The notes under the pieces: generated by a model | The model's input: the letters and a program-made list of their open reading frames with translations, nothing else | Told to the model about the DNA's origin: nothing | Databases searched by the model: none | Shown: positions 7,524-13,682 of the stretch, one piece after another | Numbering within the stretch: the stretch's first letter is position 1 | Layout of the letters: every line of letters starts with the position of its first letter | Source of the DNA: Gaiellasilicea sp963829845 | Lineage (GTDB): Bacteria; Actinomycetota; Thermoleophilia; Gaiellales; Gaiellaceae | DNA: 29,154 nucleotides | Assembly (NCBI GenBank): GCA_963829845.1 | Contig: CAWHKD010000002.1 | Span: 1 to 29,154 of the forward strand | Reading direction: 5' to 3' | Made by a program: the position numbers and the translations under genes

Positions 7524-7529
7524 AGTATA
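7524..7529 (-). promoter_or_regulatory. Possible -10 box for rpmF
   Basis: TATACT on the minus strand, about 13 bases before the rpmF ATG, matches the sigma-70 type -10 consensus well in a GC-rich background. No convincing -35 box is visible at the proper distance, where the arm of the large inverted repeat lies. Transcription from here would leave only a few leader bases. Confidence 0.4.
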
Positions 7530-7534
7530 GCTGG

Positions 7535-7753
7535 ATGATCGATGCCACGGTTCCGTGCGCTCGGATGCGCGAGCTGGCGCGTCTGGGCCGCTCCCGACCG
7601 GCCTGACCCGGCCTGGACGGCCGCCTCAGGCCGTTCGTCCGCTTCGCACGCTCAGGCCGTCACCGATGCCACCAGCATCGGCAACGACCTGATCCCGCGC
7701 CCCAGAGCTGCCAGCTCGCGCCCCGAGGAGGACGTCCCCGTGGCATCGATCAT
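7535..7753 (-). repeat. 219-base branched inverted-repeat element before rpmF
   Basis: It fills the gap between the ABC-F stop codon (7754) and rpmF. The ends form a perfect 16-bp inverted repeat (ATGATCGATGCCACGG, 7535-7550, with 7738-7753). Inside lie a 12-bp stem (7567-7578 with 7710-7721), a 6-bp stem (7582-7587 with 7701-7706) and two closed hairpins (7617-7634 and 7663-7681). CTCAGGCCGT is repeated at 7625 and 7651. The nested order of the stems predicts a cloverleaf-like fold in RNA or single-stranded DNA. It has no coding potential that I can see, and its sequence is unlike the element at 7166-7319. A MITE-like element or a structured RNA are the main options. Confidence 0.6.
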
Positions 7754-9319
7754 TTAGAGCTCGATCGACCTGGTCGGCGCGACGGCCTCGAGGAAGTGAC
7801 GATCGTGGGAGACCACGACGAGGGTGCCGTCGTACGCCCGCAGCGCGGTCTCGAGCTCCTCGATCGCCTCCAGGTCGAGGTGGTTCGTCGGCTCGTCGAG
7901 GACGAGGCAGTTGACCCCGGCGGCCGTCAGTTCCGCAAGCTGCGCCCGCGTTCGCTCGCCCGGCGAGAGCGTCCTGCAGGGCCGGAGCACGTGCTCGGCG
8001 CCGAGGTTGAACTTCGCGAGCAGTGTGCGCGCCTCCTCCGGCGTGGAGCGCGCGCGGGCGGTGAACGCTGCGAGCAGCGTCTCCGACCCGTCGTACGCCT
8101 GCCGGTGCTGGTCGAGGGCGCCGACGACCGTCGAGTGGCCGATCGTCCGCCGCCCCTCGACGAGCGGCAGCTCGCCGAGGAGCAGGGCGAGCAGCGTGGT
8201 CTTGCCGCTGCCGTTTCGGCCCGTCACCGCGACGCGCTCCCCCGGAGCGAGGTCGAGATCGATCGGGCCGAGCCTGAAGTCGCCACGTTCGCCCACGGCC
8301 CCCTCGAGCGAGGCGACTCGGTCGCCCGGCCGCTGCAACGCCGCGAGCGAGAGGTGCAGCTGCCACGGCTCGTAGGGCTTGTCGACGTGCTCGATCCGCT
8401 CTAGCAGGCGCTCGGCCTGTCGCACCTTCCCCGAGAGCGCCTTCGTCCCGCGCCGGTCGGAGCCGCCCGTCGCGTGCGCGAGGAACATGCCGCCCGCGCG
8501 CGCCTGGTTCCGTCGCGCATGAAGCAGGGCCTCCACCTCCCGGCGCCGCTCCTGCGCGTCGGCAAAGGCCGCGTACTGCCGTTGCCGCGCGAGCTCACGT
8601 GCCGCTGCGAAATCGCTCCAGCTGCCGGCGTGCTCCTGAACGCGGCCCGTCCACGGATCGATCTCCGCGACCCTCGTGACCGTCCGGTCGAGGAAGACGC
8701 GATCGTGCGAGACAACGGCGAGGCCGCCCGCGAAGCCGTCGAGGTAGCGCTCGAGCCGGTCGAGGCCGTCGAAGTCGAGGTCGTTCGTCGGCTCGTCGAG
8801 TAGGAGCACGTCGAAGCGGGAGAGCAGGATCGCTGCCAGCCCCGCCCGCGCCGCCTCACCGCCCGAGAGCGTCGCCGTCTGCTGGTCGAGCGAGACAGAG
8901 AGCCCGAGCTCCGCGCAGGTCGCGCGGGCACGAGCCTCGAGATCGGCGCCGCCGAGCGCGAGAAAGCGCTCGAGCGCGGCCGCGTAGGCATCGGGGCTCC
9001 AGGTGGCGGTGTGCCGTTCGACCGCCGCCTCTGCGTCCGCGACGCCTGTGCGTCGGGCGAGATACGCGACGAGCGTCTCTCCCGCCCGGCGGTCATGCTC
9101 CTGCGGCAGATAGCCGACGGTCAGCGAGGCAGGCGTTCGCTCGACGCGTCCGGCGTCCGGCTCGTCGAGCCGCGCGAGCAGGCGGAGCAGCGTCGACTTG
9201 CCGGCCCCGTTGGGTCCGACGAGCCCGAGCCGCGAGCGCGGGCCGAGCGTCAGGTCGACGTGGTCGAGGATGGTGCGGGCGCCGAATGAACGGACGACGC
9301 CGTGGAGTGAGACGCGCAA
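7754..9319 (-). CDS. ABC-F family ATPase
   Basis: A 521-residue protein with two ABC ATPase domains and no membrane segment. Domain 1 has Walker A GPNGAGKST (35-43), signature LSGGEAARAGLA and Walker B VLLLDEPTNDLD. Domain 2 has Walker A GRNGSGKTT, signature LSPGERTRAQLA and LVLDEPTNHLD. The charged linker between them (roughly 235-330) is the region that in ABC-F proteins reaches into the ribosome. Members act as translation factors or antibiotic-resistance ribosome protectors; sequence alone does not tell which. The TTG start at 9319 has an excellent ribosome-binding site (GGAGG). It interrupts the common DUF177-rpmF adjacency and is bounded by hairpins on both sides, so it may be an insertion into the operon. 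Confidence 0.93.
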   Translation of the reverse strand: MRVSLHGVVRSFGARTILDHVDLTLGPRSRLGLVGPNGAGKSTLLRLLARLDEPDAGRVERTPASLTVGYLPQEHDRRAGETLVAYLARRTGVADAEAAVERHTATWSPDAYAAALERFLALGGADLEARARATCAELGLSVSLDQQTATLSGGEAARAGLAAILLSRFDVLLLDEPTNDLDFDGLDRLERYLDGFAGGLAVVSHDRVFLDRTVTRVAEIDPWTGRVQEHAGSWSDFAAARELARQRQYAAFADAQERRREVEALLHARRNQARAGGMFLAHATGGSDRRGTKALSGKVRQAERLLERIEHVDKPYEPWQLHLSLAALQRPGDRVASLEGAVGERGDFRLGPIDLDLAPGERVAVTGRNGSGKTTLLALLLGELPLVEGRRTIGHSTVVGALDQHRQAYDGSETLLAAFTARARSTPEEARTLLAKFNLGAEHVLRPCRTLSPGERTRAQLAELTAAGVNCLVLDEPTNHLDLEAIEELETALRAYDGTLVVVSHDRHFLEAVAPTRSIEL

Positions 9320-9403
9320 AGAGCCTCCAGAGGACGCGGGGAACGAGGACGTGGCGCGTGAGCGCCGGATGAACGTCTGGTCTCGTCTAGTCCGTCATGG
9401 GCT

Positions 9404-9417
9404 GGCGCCGAAGCGCC
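9404..9417 (-). terminator. UUCG-capped hairpin after DUF177
   Basis: On the minus strand GGCGC, the loop TTCG, then GCGCC form a stable hairpin 11 bases past the DUF177 stop. It lies in the 109-base gap before the ABC-F gene. There is no U-tract, so termination is possible but not assured; it may separate DUF177 from the ABC-F gene. Confidence 0.4.
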
Positions 9418-9428
9418 CCACCAGCGTA

Positions 9429-9938
9429 CTACAAGCGCTCGCGGAGCCCCTCGAGCGCCGACCAGCGAGGGTCGGGTTCCTCGTCCAAGTGCGTGTGCGG
9501 CTCGACGTTCAGGTCCTTGCCGCAGACCGGGCAGAGGCCCGCGCAGTCGGGCGCGTGCAGGATCTGGTCCGGCAGTGCGAGTGCGATCGCGTCGCGCGCC
9601 CACGCGGAGAGCTCGAGCTGGTCGTCGACCACGTACTCGCTGCGCAGCTCGGCGGCCTCGCCCGGCTCGTTGGCGTGGTACTCGCGCGCGTCAACGGCGA
9701 TGTCGACGACCGCGTCCGTCAGGCAGCGCATGCACGGGCCGTGCAGTCGAACAGCGAAGGCGAGCCGGAGGTCGAGCCCGGTCGTCGCCTGCACGACCGT
9801 GAGCTCGCCCTCGACCTCGTGTGGGACGGGGAGGTAGCGCAGGCCGCCGAGCTCGAAGGGCTCGAGCTCGATCGCGACCGCATCGCGGTGCTCCTCGCCC
9901 GGCCGGAGCCGGAGGCGGCGGAGCGGGAAGCGGGTCAC
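9429..9938 (-). CDS. DUF177 (YceD) family protein
   Basis: A 169-residue protein with the family's two cysteine pairs: GPCMRCL near the middle, and the C-terminal CAGLCPVCGKDLN that probably binds zinc. YceD/DUF177 proteins are nearly always encoded beside rpmF and are linked to 23S rRNA or ribosome accumulation; the exact role is not settled. The GTG at 9938 is preceded by a perfect GGAGAGGGA ribosome-binding site that overlaps the end of the SepIVA-like gene, whose stop is 8 bases away, so the two are coupled. rpmF does not follow directly here because an ABC-F gene lies between. Confidence 0.9.
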   Translation of the reverse strand: MTRFPLRRLRLRPGEEHRDAVAIELEPFELGGLRYLPVPHEVEGELTVVQATTGLDLRLAFAVRLHGPCMRCLTDAVVDIAVDAREYHANEPGEAAELRSEYVVDDQLELSAWARDAIALALPDQILHAPDCAGLCPVCGKDLNVEPHTHLDEEPDPRWSALEGLRERL

Positions 9939-9946
9939 TCCCTCTC

Positions 9947-10468
9947 CTACAGGTAGGAGGTGTCGTCTTCGGGCTCGTGCGGGCTCAGGTCACGCGGGCC
10001 GACGCCGGCGACGACCGTCTCCTGCGACCGCTCGTGCAGCCGCTCGCGACCGCGCTTCACGGCCGAGAGGAACTTGTCCAGGTTGACCTCGAGCGTCGAG
10101 AGGATCCCGTCCGCCCAGTCCTCCATCTCGAGGCGCGTCTCGCGCGCCTGCCGGCGGGCGTCGTCGACGATCTCCTGGGCCTGCCGCTCGGCGAGCTTCA
10201 CGATCTCGGTCTGCGAGGCCTCGCGCACTGCCTGCTCGCGCGCTTCGCCGAGGATCCGGTCGGTCTCGCGCTTCGCCTCGGCCAGCATCTCCTGACGCTC
10301 CTTGACGATCCAGCGCGCCTGCTTGATCTCCTCCGGGATGGTCGCGCGCATCTGGTCGAGGATGTCGTAGATCTCCTCACGGTCGATCCGGACCTGATCC
10401 GTGAGGGGGACGGCCTTCGCGTTGTGCACGAGGTCGTCGAGCTTGTCGATGAGAACGAGGACGTCCAT
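9947..10468 (-). CDS. SepIVA/DivIVA-like coiled-coil protein
   Basis: A 173-residue, mostly helical protein starting MDVLVLIDKLDDLVHNAKAV, with a short VRIDREEIYDILDQM segment and a long Glu/Arg/Ala coiled coil from about residue 45 to 140, then an acidic tail. In mycobacteria a protein of this design (SepIVA) sits next to the DUF177 gene and helps cell-envelope synthesis at division; the same order here supports the assignment. No membrane segment or catalytic motif is visible. The ATG at 10468 lies 11 bases after the coaD stop. Assignment rests on context and coiled-coil character. Confidence 0.8.
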   Translation of the reverse strand: MDVLVLIDKLDDLVHNAKAVPLTDQVRIDREEIYDILDQMRATIPEEIKQARWIVKERQEMLAEAKRETDRILGEAREQAVREASQTEIVKLAERQAQEIVDDARRQARETRLEMEDWADGILSTLEVNLDKFLSAVKRGRERLHERSQETVVAGVGPRDLSPHEPEDDTSYL

Positions 10469-10479
10469 GGCTCCTAAGT

Positions 10480-10995
10480 CTACTCTCGAGGATTTTCCGG
10501 AGCACCGGGTCGGCCGTTCGGGAACTTCTCCGCGAGTCGGCGCGCCACAGTCTCAGGCACGAGTGAGTCCACCTTTCCGCCGAAGGCTGCTATCTCCTTC
10601 ACACCGCTCGACGAGACGAAGCTGACGGCCGGGCTCGCCATCACGTAGACCGTCTCGATCTCGGGGGCGAGGTGACGGTTGAGCTGGTTCATCTGGGTCT
10701 CCCACTCGAAGTCCGAGATGACGCGGAGGCCCTTGACGATCGCCTTGGCCTGCCAGCGGCGGGCGAACTCGACGACGAGCTCGGAAAAGACGTCGACCTC
10801 GACGTTGTCGAGCCCGCCGACCGCCTCCTCGAGAAAGTCGACGCGGTCCTCGAGGCTGAAGAGCGGCGTCTTGTGGCGCGGGCTGGCGACGACACCGACG
10901 ACGACGCGGTCGAAGATCGAGGCCGCGCGCGAGATCACGTCGACGTGTCCCATCGTGACCGGGTCATACGAGCCTGGGCAAATCGCGGTAATCAT
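10480..10995 (-). CDS. coaD: Phosphopantetheine adenylyltransferase
   Basis: CoaD transfers AMP from ATP to 4'-phosphopantetheine, the fourth step of coenzyme A synthesis. The N-terminus MITAICPGSYDPVTMGHVDV carries the nucleotidyltransferase T-x-G-H motif (14-17). Further signatures are FARRWQAKAIVKGLR and the VSFVSSSGVKEIAAFGG segment at the ATP site, where many homologues read ISSTxxR. At 171 residues it is of normal length. The ATG at 10995 overlaps the rsmD stop (ATGA), the common rsmD-coaD arrangement. Its product also serves AcpP, which needs phosphopantetheine. Confidence 0.96.
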   Translation of the reverse strand: MITAICPGSYDPVTMGHVDVISRAASIFDRVVVGVVASPRHKTPLFSLEDRVDFLEEAVGGLDNVEVDVFSELVVEFARRWQAKAIVKGLRVISDFEWETQMNQLNRHLAPEIETVYVMASPAVSFVSSSGVKEIAAFGGKVDSLVPETVARRLAEKFPNGRPGAPENPRE

Positions 10996-11522
10996 GGCGT
11001 CGGCTCGAAGAGTGTGAGCCGCGCGGAACCGTACCGCCGCGAGGTGCGCAGCGGCAGGGGAAGCGCAGGCTCGGTGCGCGCGCCGGTCTCGACGACGAGC
11101 AGCCCCTCGGGTGCGAGCACCTTCGGCAGGTGCTCGGCGAGCTTCGGCTCCAGCTCCGCCCAGGCCTCGTAGGGCGGGTCGACGAGGACGAGGTCGTAGG
11201 TCCGCGAATCGCGCCGGAGCTCCCAGACGGCGTCGGCGCACGTGACCCGCGCGCCGGTCAGGCGCAGCCGCTCCAGGTTCTCCGAGATCGTCCGGCAGGC
11301 CGCGCGATCGCTCTCGACGAAGCTGACGCTCGCGGCGCCGCGCGAGAGCGCCTCGATCCCCATCGCCCCGGAGCCTGCGAACAGGTCGAGCACGCGCGCC
11401 TCGTCCACGGGGCCGATCAGGTTGAAGGCCGCCTCGCGGACGCGGTCGCCCGTCGGTCGGGTCGCGACCCCCTTCGGCGCCGCGATCCGGGCGCCGCGGT
11501 GGGTGCCGGCGATGACTCTCAT
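10992..11522 (-). CDS. rsmD: 16S rRNA (guanine966-N2)-methyltransferase
   Basis: RsmD methylates G966 of 16S rRNA using S-adenosylmethionine. The 176-residue protein opens MRVIAGTHRGARI, with the RPTGDRVREAAFN block (22-34), the SAM-binding VLDLFAGSGAMGIEALSRG and the catalytic DPPY (115-118). It starts with ATG at 11522 and ends in an ATGA overlap with coaD. A plus-strand GNAT gene begins within about 45 bases on its other side, so the space between them must hold divergent promoters. Confidence 0.95.
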   Translation of the reverse strand: MRVIAGTHRGARIAAPKGVATRPTGDRVREAAFNLIGPVDEARVLDLFAGSGAMGIEALSRGAASVSFVESDRAACRTISENLERLRLTGARVTCADAVWELRRDSRTYDLVLVDPPYEAWAELEPKLAEHLPKVLAPEGLLVVETGARTEPALPLPLRTSRRYGSARLTLFEPTP

Positions 11523-11565
11523 GCCGTGGCTCTACCACACCACGGTGCAAGACTCTCGGGCAACC

Positions 11566-12091
11566 GTGACCGACGAGATCGAGATCCGCCGCCTCTCCCC
11601 GCCCGACCTTCGCGCGCAGCTCGACGCGCTCGCAGCCGTCCTCCACGACTGCGTCGCGGGCGGCGCGTCGGTCGGCTACATGGCCCCGTTCTCGCACGAG
11701 GACGCAGTCGCGGCGTTCGAGGGCTTCGCGGCCGACGCGGAGCGGGGACGCAGGCTGATCCTGGCCGCGTTCGCGAGACGGCGAGCTCGTCGGCACCGCG
11801 CAGGTGATCCTCGAGCTGATGCCGAACCAGCCGCACCGCGCCGAGATCGCGAAGGTGCTGGTACACCGCTCCGCGCGCGGCCGCGGGGTCGCGCGGCAGC
11901 TGATGGAGCGCGCCGAGGACGAGGCGCGCGCGGAGGGAAAGACGCTGCTCGTGCTGGACGCCGTCACCGGGGGTGATGCTGCGCGCCTGTACGACCGACT
12001 CGGGTGGACGACGCTCGGCGTCGTCCCCAACTTCGCGCTCTACCCGGACGGACGGCCGTGCGACACGACGTACTTCTGGAAGGCGCTCTAG
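11566..12091 (+). CDS. GNAT acetyltransferase, with one apparent frameshift
   Basis: The first part (TDEIEIRRLSPPDLRAQLDA to RLILAAFA) and the second part (DGELVGTAQVILELM to PDGRPCDTTYFWKAL) are two halves of one GNAT protein of about 174 residues in neighbouring frames. They join at about 11778-11784, where one extra base breaks the frame. The acetyl-CoA loop VHRSARGRGVARQLM and the late LYDRLGWTTLG helix-strand are intact. Substrate unknown. I use the GTG at 11566; the ATG at 11521 is an alternative. The TAG stop lies in the target duplication of the IS element inserted right behind it. Confidence 0.8.
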
Positions 12092-12092
12092 C
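12087..12092. repeat. Left target-site duplication of the IS481-family element
   Basis: TCTAGC here is repeated at 13149-13154, directly outside the right end of the insertion sequence. It fits the NCTAGN target and 6-bp duplication known for IS481. It contains the TAG stop codon of the upstream GNAT gene. Confidence 0.85.
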
Positions 12093-13148
12093 TGTGACGA
12101 CCACGGACCTGTGAGACAGGTCTGATCTATCCGGGCCTCCGGTGAGGCTGGGGGTGTCGACGCCCTCACCCCACAAGGAGGCCCGGAATGACGCAGGTTA
12201 TGGAGCGGCCGCGACGGAAGCGGCTCTCGTGGGAGTCGCGCTGCGAGATCGTGGCGCTGATCGAGCAAGGGTGGAGTCCGTCTTTGGCTGCAAGTAAAGG
12301 CGGCGCGAGCCGTGCGACCGGATACCGGCTGCTTGCGCGTTACCGTGCTGGCGGCTGGGCGGGGTTGCGGGATCGGCCTTCGACTCCTCGGCGCCAGCCG
12401 CGGCGTCTGTGCCCGGAGGCTGAGGAGGCGATCCTGGTTGCTCGCCGACGCTCGGCGTACGGGCCGGTCCGGCTGGCTGGGCTTGTGCCGCATCCGCCCT
12501 CGACGATCGGGAAGGTGCTGCGCCGGCACGGCTGCTCTCGCCTGCCGCGTCCAGCGGAGGCAGCCGCCCGCGGCGCGCGCCGCTACGAGCGTGAGCGACC
12601 AGGCGAGCTGCTCCACGTCGACATGAAGAAGCTCGGGCGTTTCTGGGAGCCGGGCAAGCGCGTGCTTGGCGAGCAAGCAGGGCGACCGCACCGCAACCGC
12701 CGGATCGGCTGGCAGCACCTTCACGTCGCGATCGATGACCACTCACGGCTCGCCTACGCCGAGCTCCTCGCAGGCCAGGACGCGGACTCCTGCGCCCGCT
12801 TCCTCGAGCGCGCAGCCGCCTGGTACCGAGACCAAGGCGTCGTCGTCGAACGCGTGCTGAGCGACAACGCCAAGGCTTACCACTCACGCACCTGGACCGA
12901 GGCGACCCACCGGCTCGAGATCGAGCGTCGCTACACCCGCGCATACCGGCCGCGCACGAACGGAAAGGCCGAGCGCTTCATCCAGACGCTCCTCCGCGAG
13001 TGGGCATACGCACGCAGCTACCCGTCCAGCAGCGTCCGCACCCGCGCTCTCACCGGGTACCTGCGCTGGTACAACCGACGTCGACCCCACAGCTCACTCG
13101 GAGCCCGGCCACCAATCAGCCGCGTCTCACACCTCTGTGGTCACGACA
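12093..13148 (+). mobile_element. Complete IS481-family insertion sequence, 1056 bp
   Basis: Both ends begin TGT and form imperfect 34-base terminal inverted repeats (12093-12126 and 13115-13148) with 25 of 34 matches, including the shared blocks GACCAC and TGTGAGAC. The element is flanked by the 6-bp duplication TCTAGC. One transposase gene fills it, with a strong ribosome-binding site. Intact ends, an exact duplication and an uninterrupted transposase suggest a recent insertion. Confidence 0.92.
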
Positions 13149-13153
13149 TCTAG
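12188..13153 (+). CDS. IS481-family DDE transposase
   Basis: A 321-residue transposase. The N-terminal third is helix-turn-helix (KRLSWESRCEIVALIEQGWS and the following GYRLLARYRAGG). The retroviral-integrase-type core holds the catalytic triad D145 (LLHVDMKK), D226 (VLSDNAKAY) and E262 (NGKAERF), with exactly 35 residues between the second and third. The C-terminus has the usual LRWYNRRRPHSSLGARPP. ATG at 12188 follows AAGGAGG. The stop codon TAG, and two bases of the codon before it, come from the target duplication rather than the element itself. No frameshift, so it is probably active. Confidence 0.96.
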   Translation: MTQVMERPRRKRLSWESRCEIVALIEQGWSPSLAASKGGASRATGYRLLARYRAGGWAGLRDRPSTPRRQPRRLCPEAEEAILVARRRSAYGPVRLAGLVPHPPSTIGKVLRRHGCSRLPRPAEAAARGARRYERERPGELLHVDMKKLGRFWEPGKRVLGEQAGRPHRNRRIGWQHLHVAIDDHSRLAYAELLAGQDADSCARFLERAAAWYRDQGVVVERVLSDNAKAYHSRTWTEATHRLEIERRYTRAYRPRTNGKAERFIQTLLREWAYARSYPSSSVRTRALTGYLRWYNRRRPHSSLGARPPISRVSHLCGHDI

Positions 13154-13154
13154 C
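13149..13154. repeat. Right target-site duplication of the IS481-family element
   Basis: TCTAGC, identical to 12087-12092. It supplies the transposase stop codon and the first base of the reversed TAG stop of the minus-strand GNAT gene. Confidence 0.85.
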
Positions 13155-13633
13155 TACGCAAGGCGGACGACCAACTCGACGGCGCCGTCCTCGTAGGCTC
13201 GTCCGAGCTCGTCGCCGACGCCGTGGACGAGGGCGAACGCGGGCCGGTTGCCGTGCGCGATCAGCGCACGGAAGCGGAGGATTCCCTGCTCGAGCGCCAG
13301 TTCCCGCAGCTCGGCGAGCAGCTCCCTGCCGACACCGCGGCCCTGCCACTCGTCGACGACTTCGAAGGCGATCTCGGCCTCGGGCGCGTCCGCGTCCCGG
13401 ACGAAGCGCGCCAGCCCGACCGTGCGGCCGGTCGCCTGGTCCGTGGCAACCACGGCTTCGCGCCCGCAACAGCCGACGTTGACGAGCCAATCGACGTCGC
13501 GCTCGGCGAGGCGCGGCTTCGCACCGAGGAAGCGCAGCCTGCGGCTTCGCTCAGAGAGGCCGGCGAAGACGTCGAGCACGGGCTTGCGCTCGCCGTTGCG
13601 GAGCGGTCTGAGGGCGATTGCGTCCATGCCCAC
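13154..13633 (-). CDS. GNAT acetyltransferase
   Basis: A 159-residue GNAT protein with the early RPLRNGERKPVLDVFAGLSE segment, a strand ending VGLARFVRD and the acetyl-CoA loop VVDEWQGRGVGRELL (Q/R-x-x-G-x-G/A). Substrate unknown. The GTG at 13633 or the ATG at 13627 may start it; neither has a decisive ribosome-binding site. It lies 49 bases after recG in the same direction and was convergent with the plus-strand GNAT gene, the two stop codons touching, before the IS element inserted between them. The two GNAT proteins are not obviously close copies. Confidence 0.85.
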   Translation of the reverse strand: MGMDAIALRPLRNGERKPVLDVFAGLSERSRRLRFLGAKPRLAERDVDWLVNVGCCGREAVVATDQATGRTVGLARFVRDADAPEAEIAFEVVDEWQGRGVGRELLAELRELALEQGILRFRALIAHGNRPAFALVHGVGDELGRAYEDGAVELVVRLA

Positions 13634-13682
13634 CAGCGTGCCACGGCGGCGGAGGGCTCGTCCGTACGGATACCCGTACTTC

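Noticed and set aside
11566..13633. The two GNAT genes around the IS as one gene split by insertion
   Set aside because: They lie on opposite strands, each with its own stop and acetyl-CoA motif, so they are separate convergent genes.
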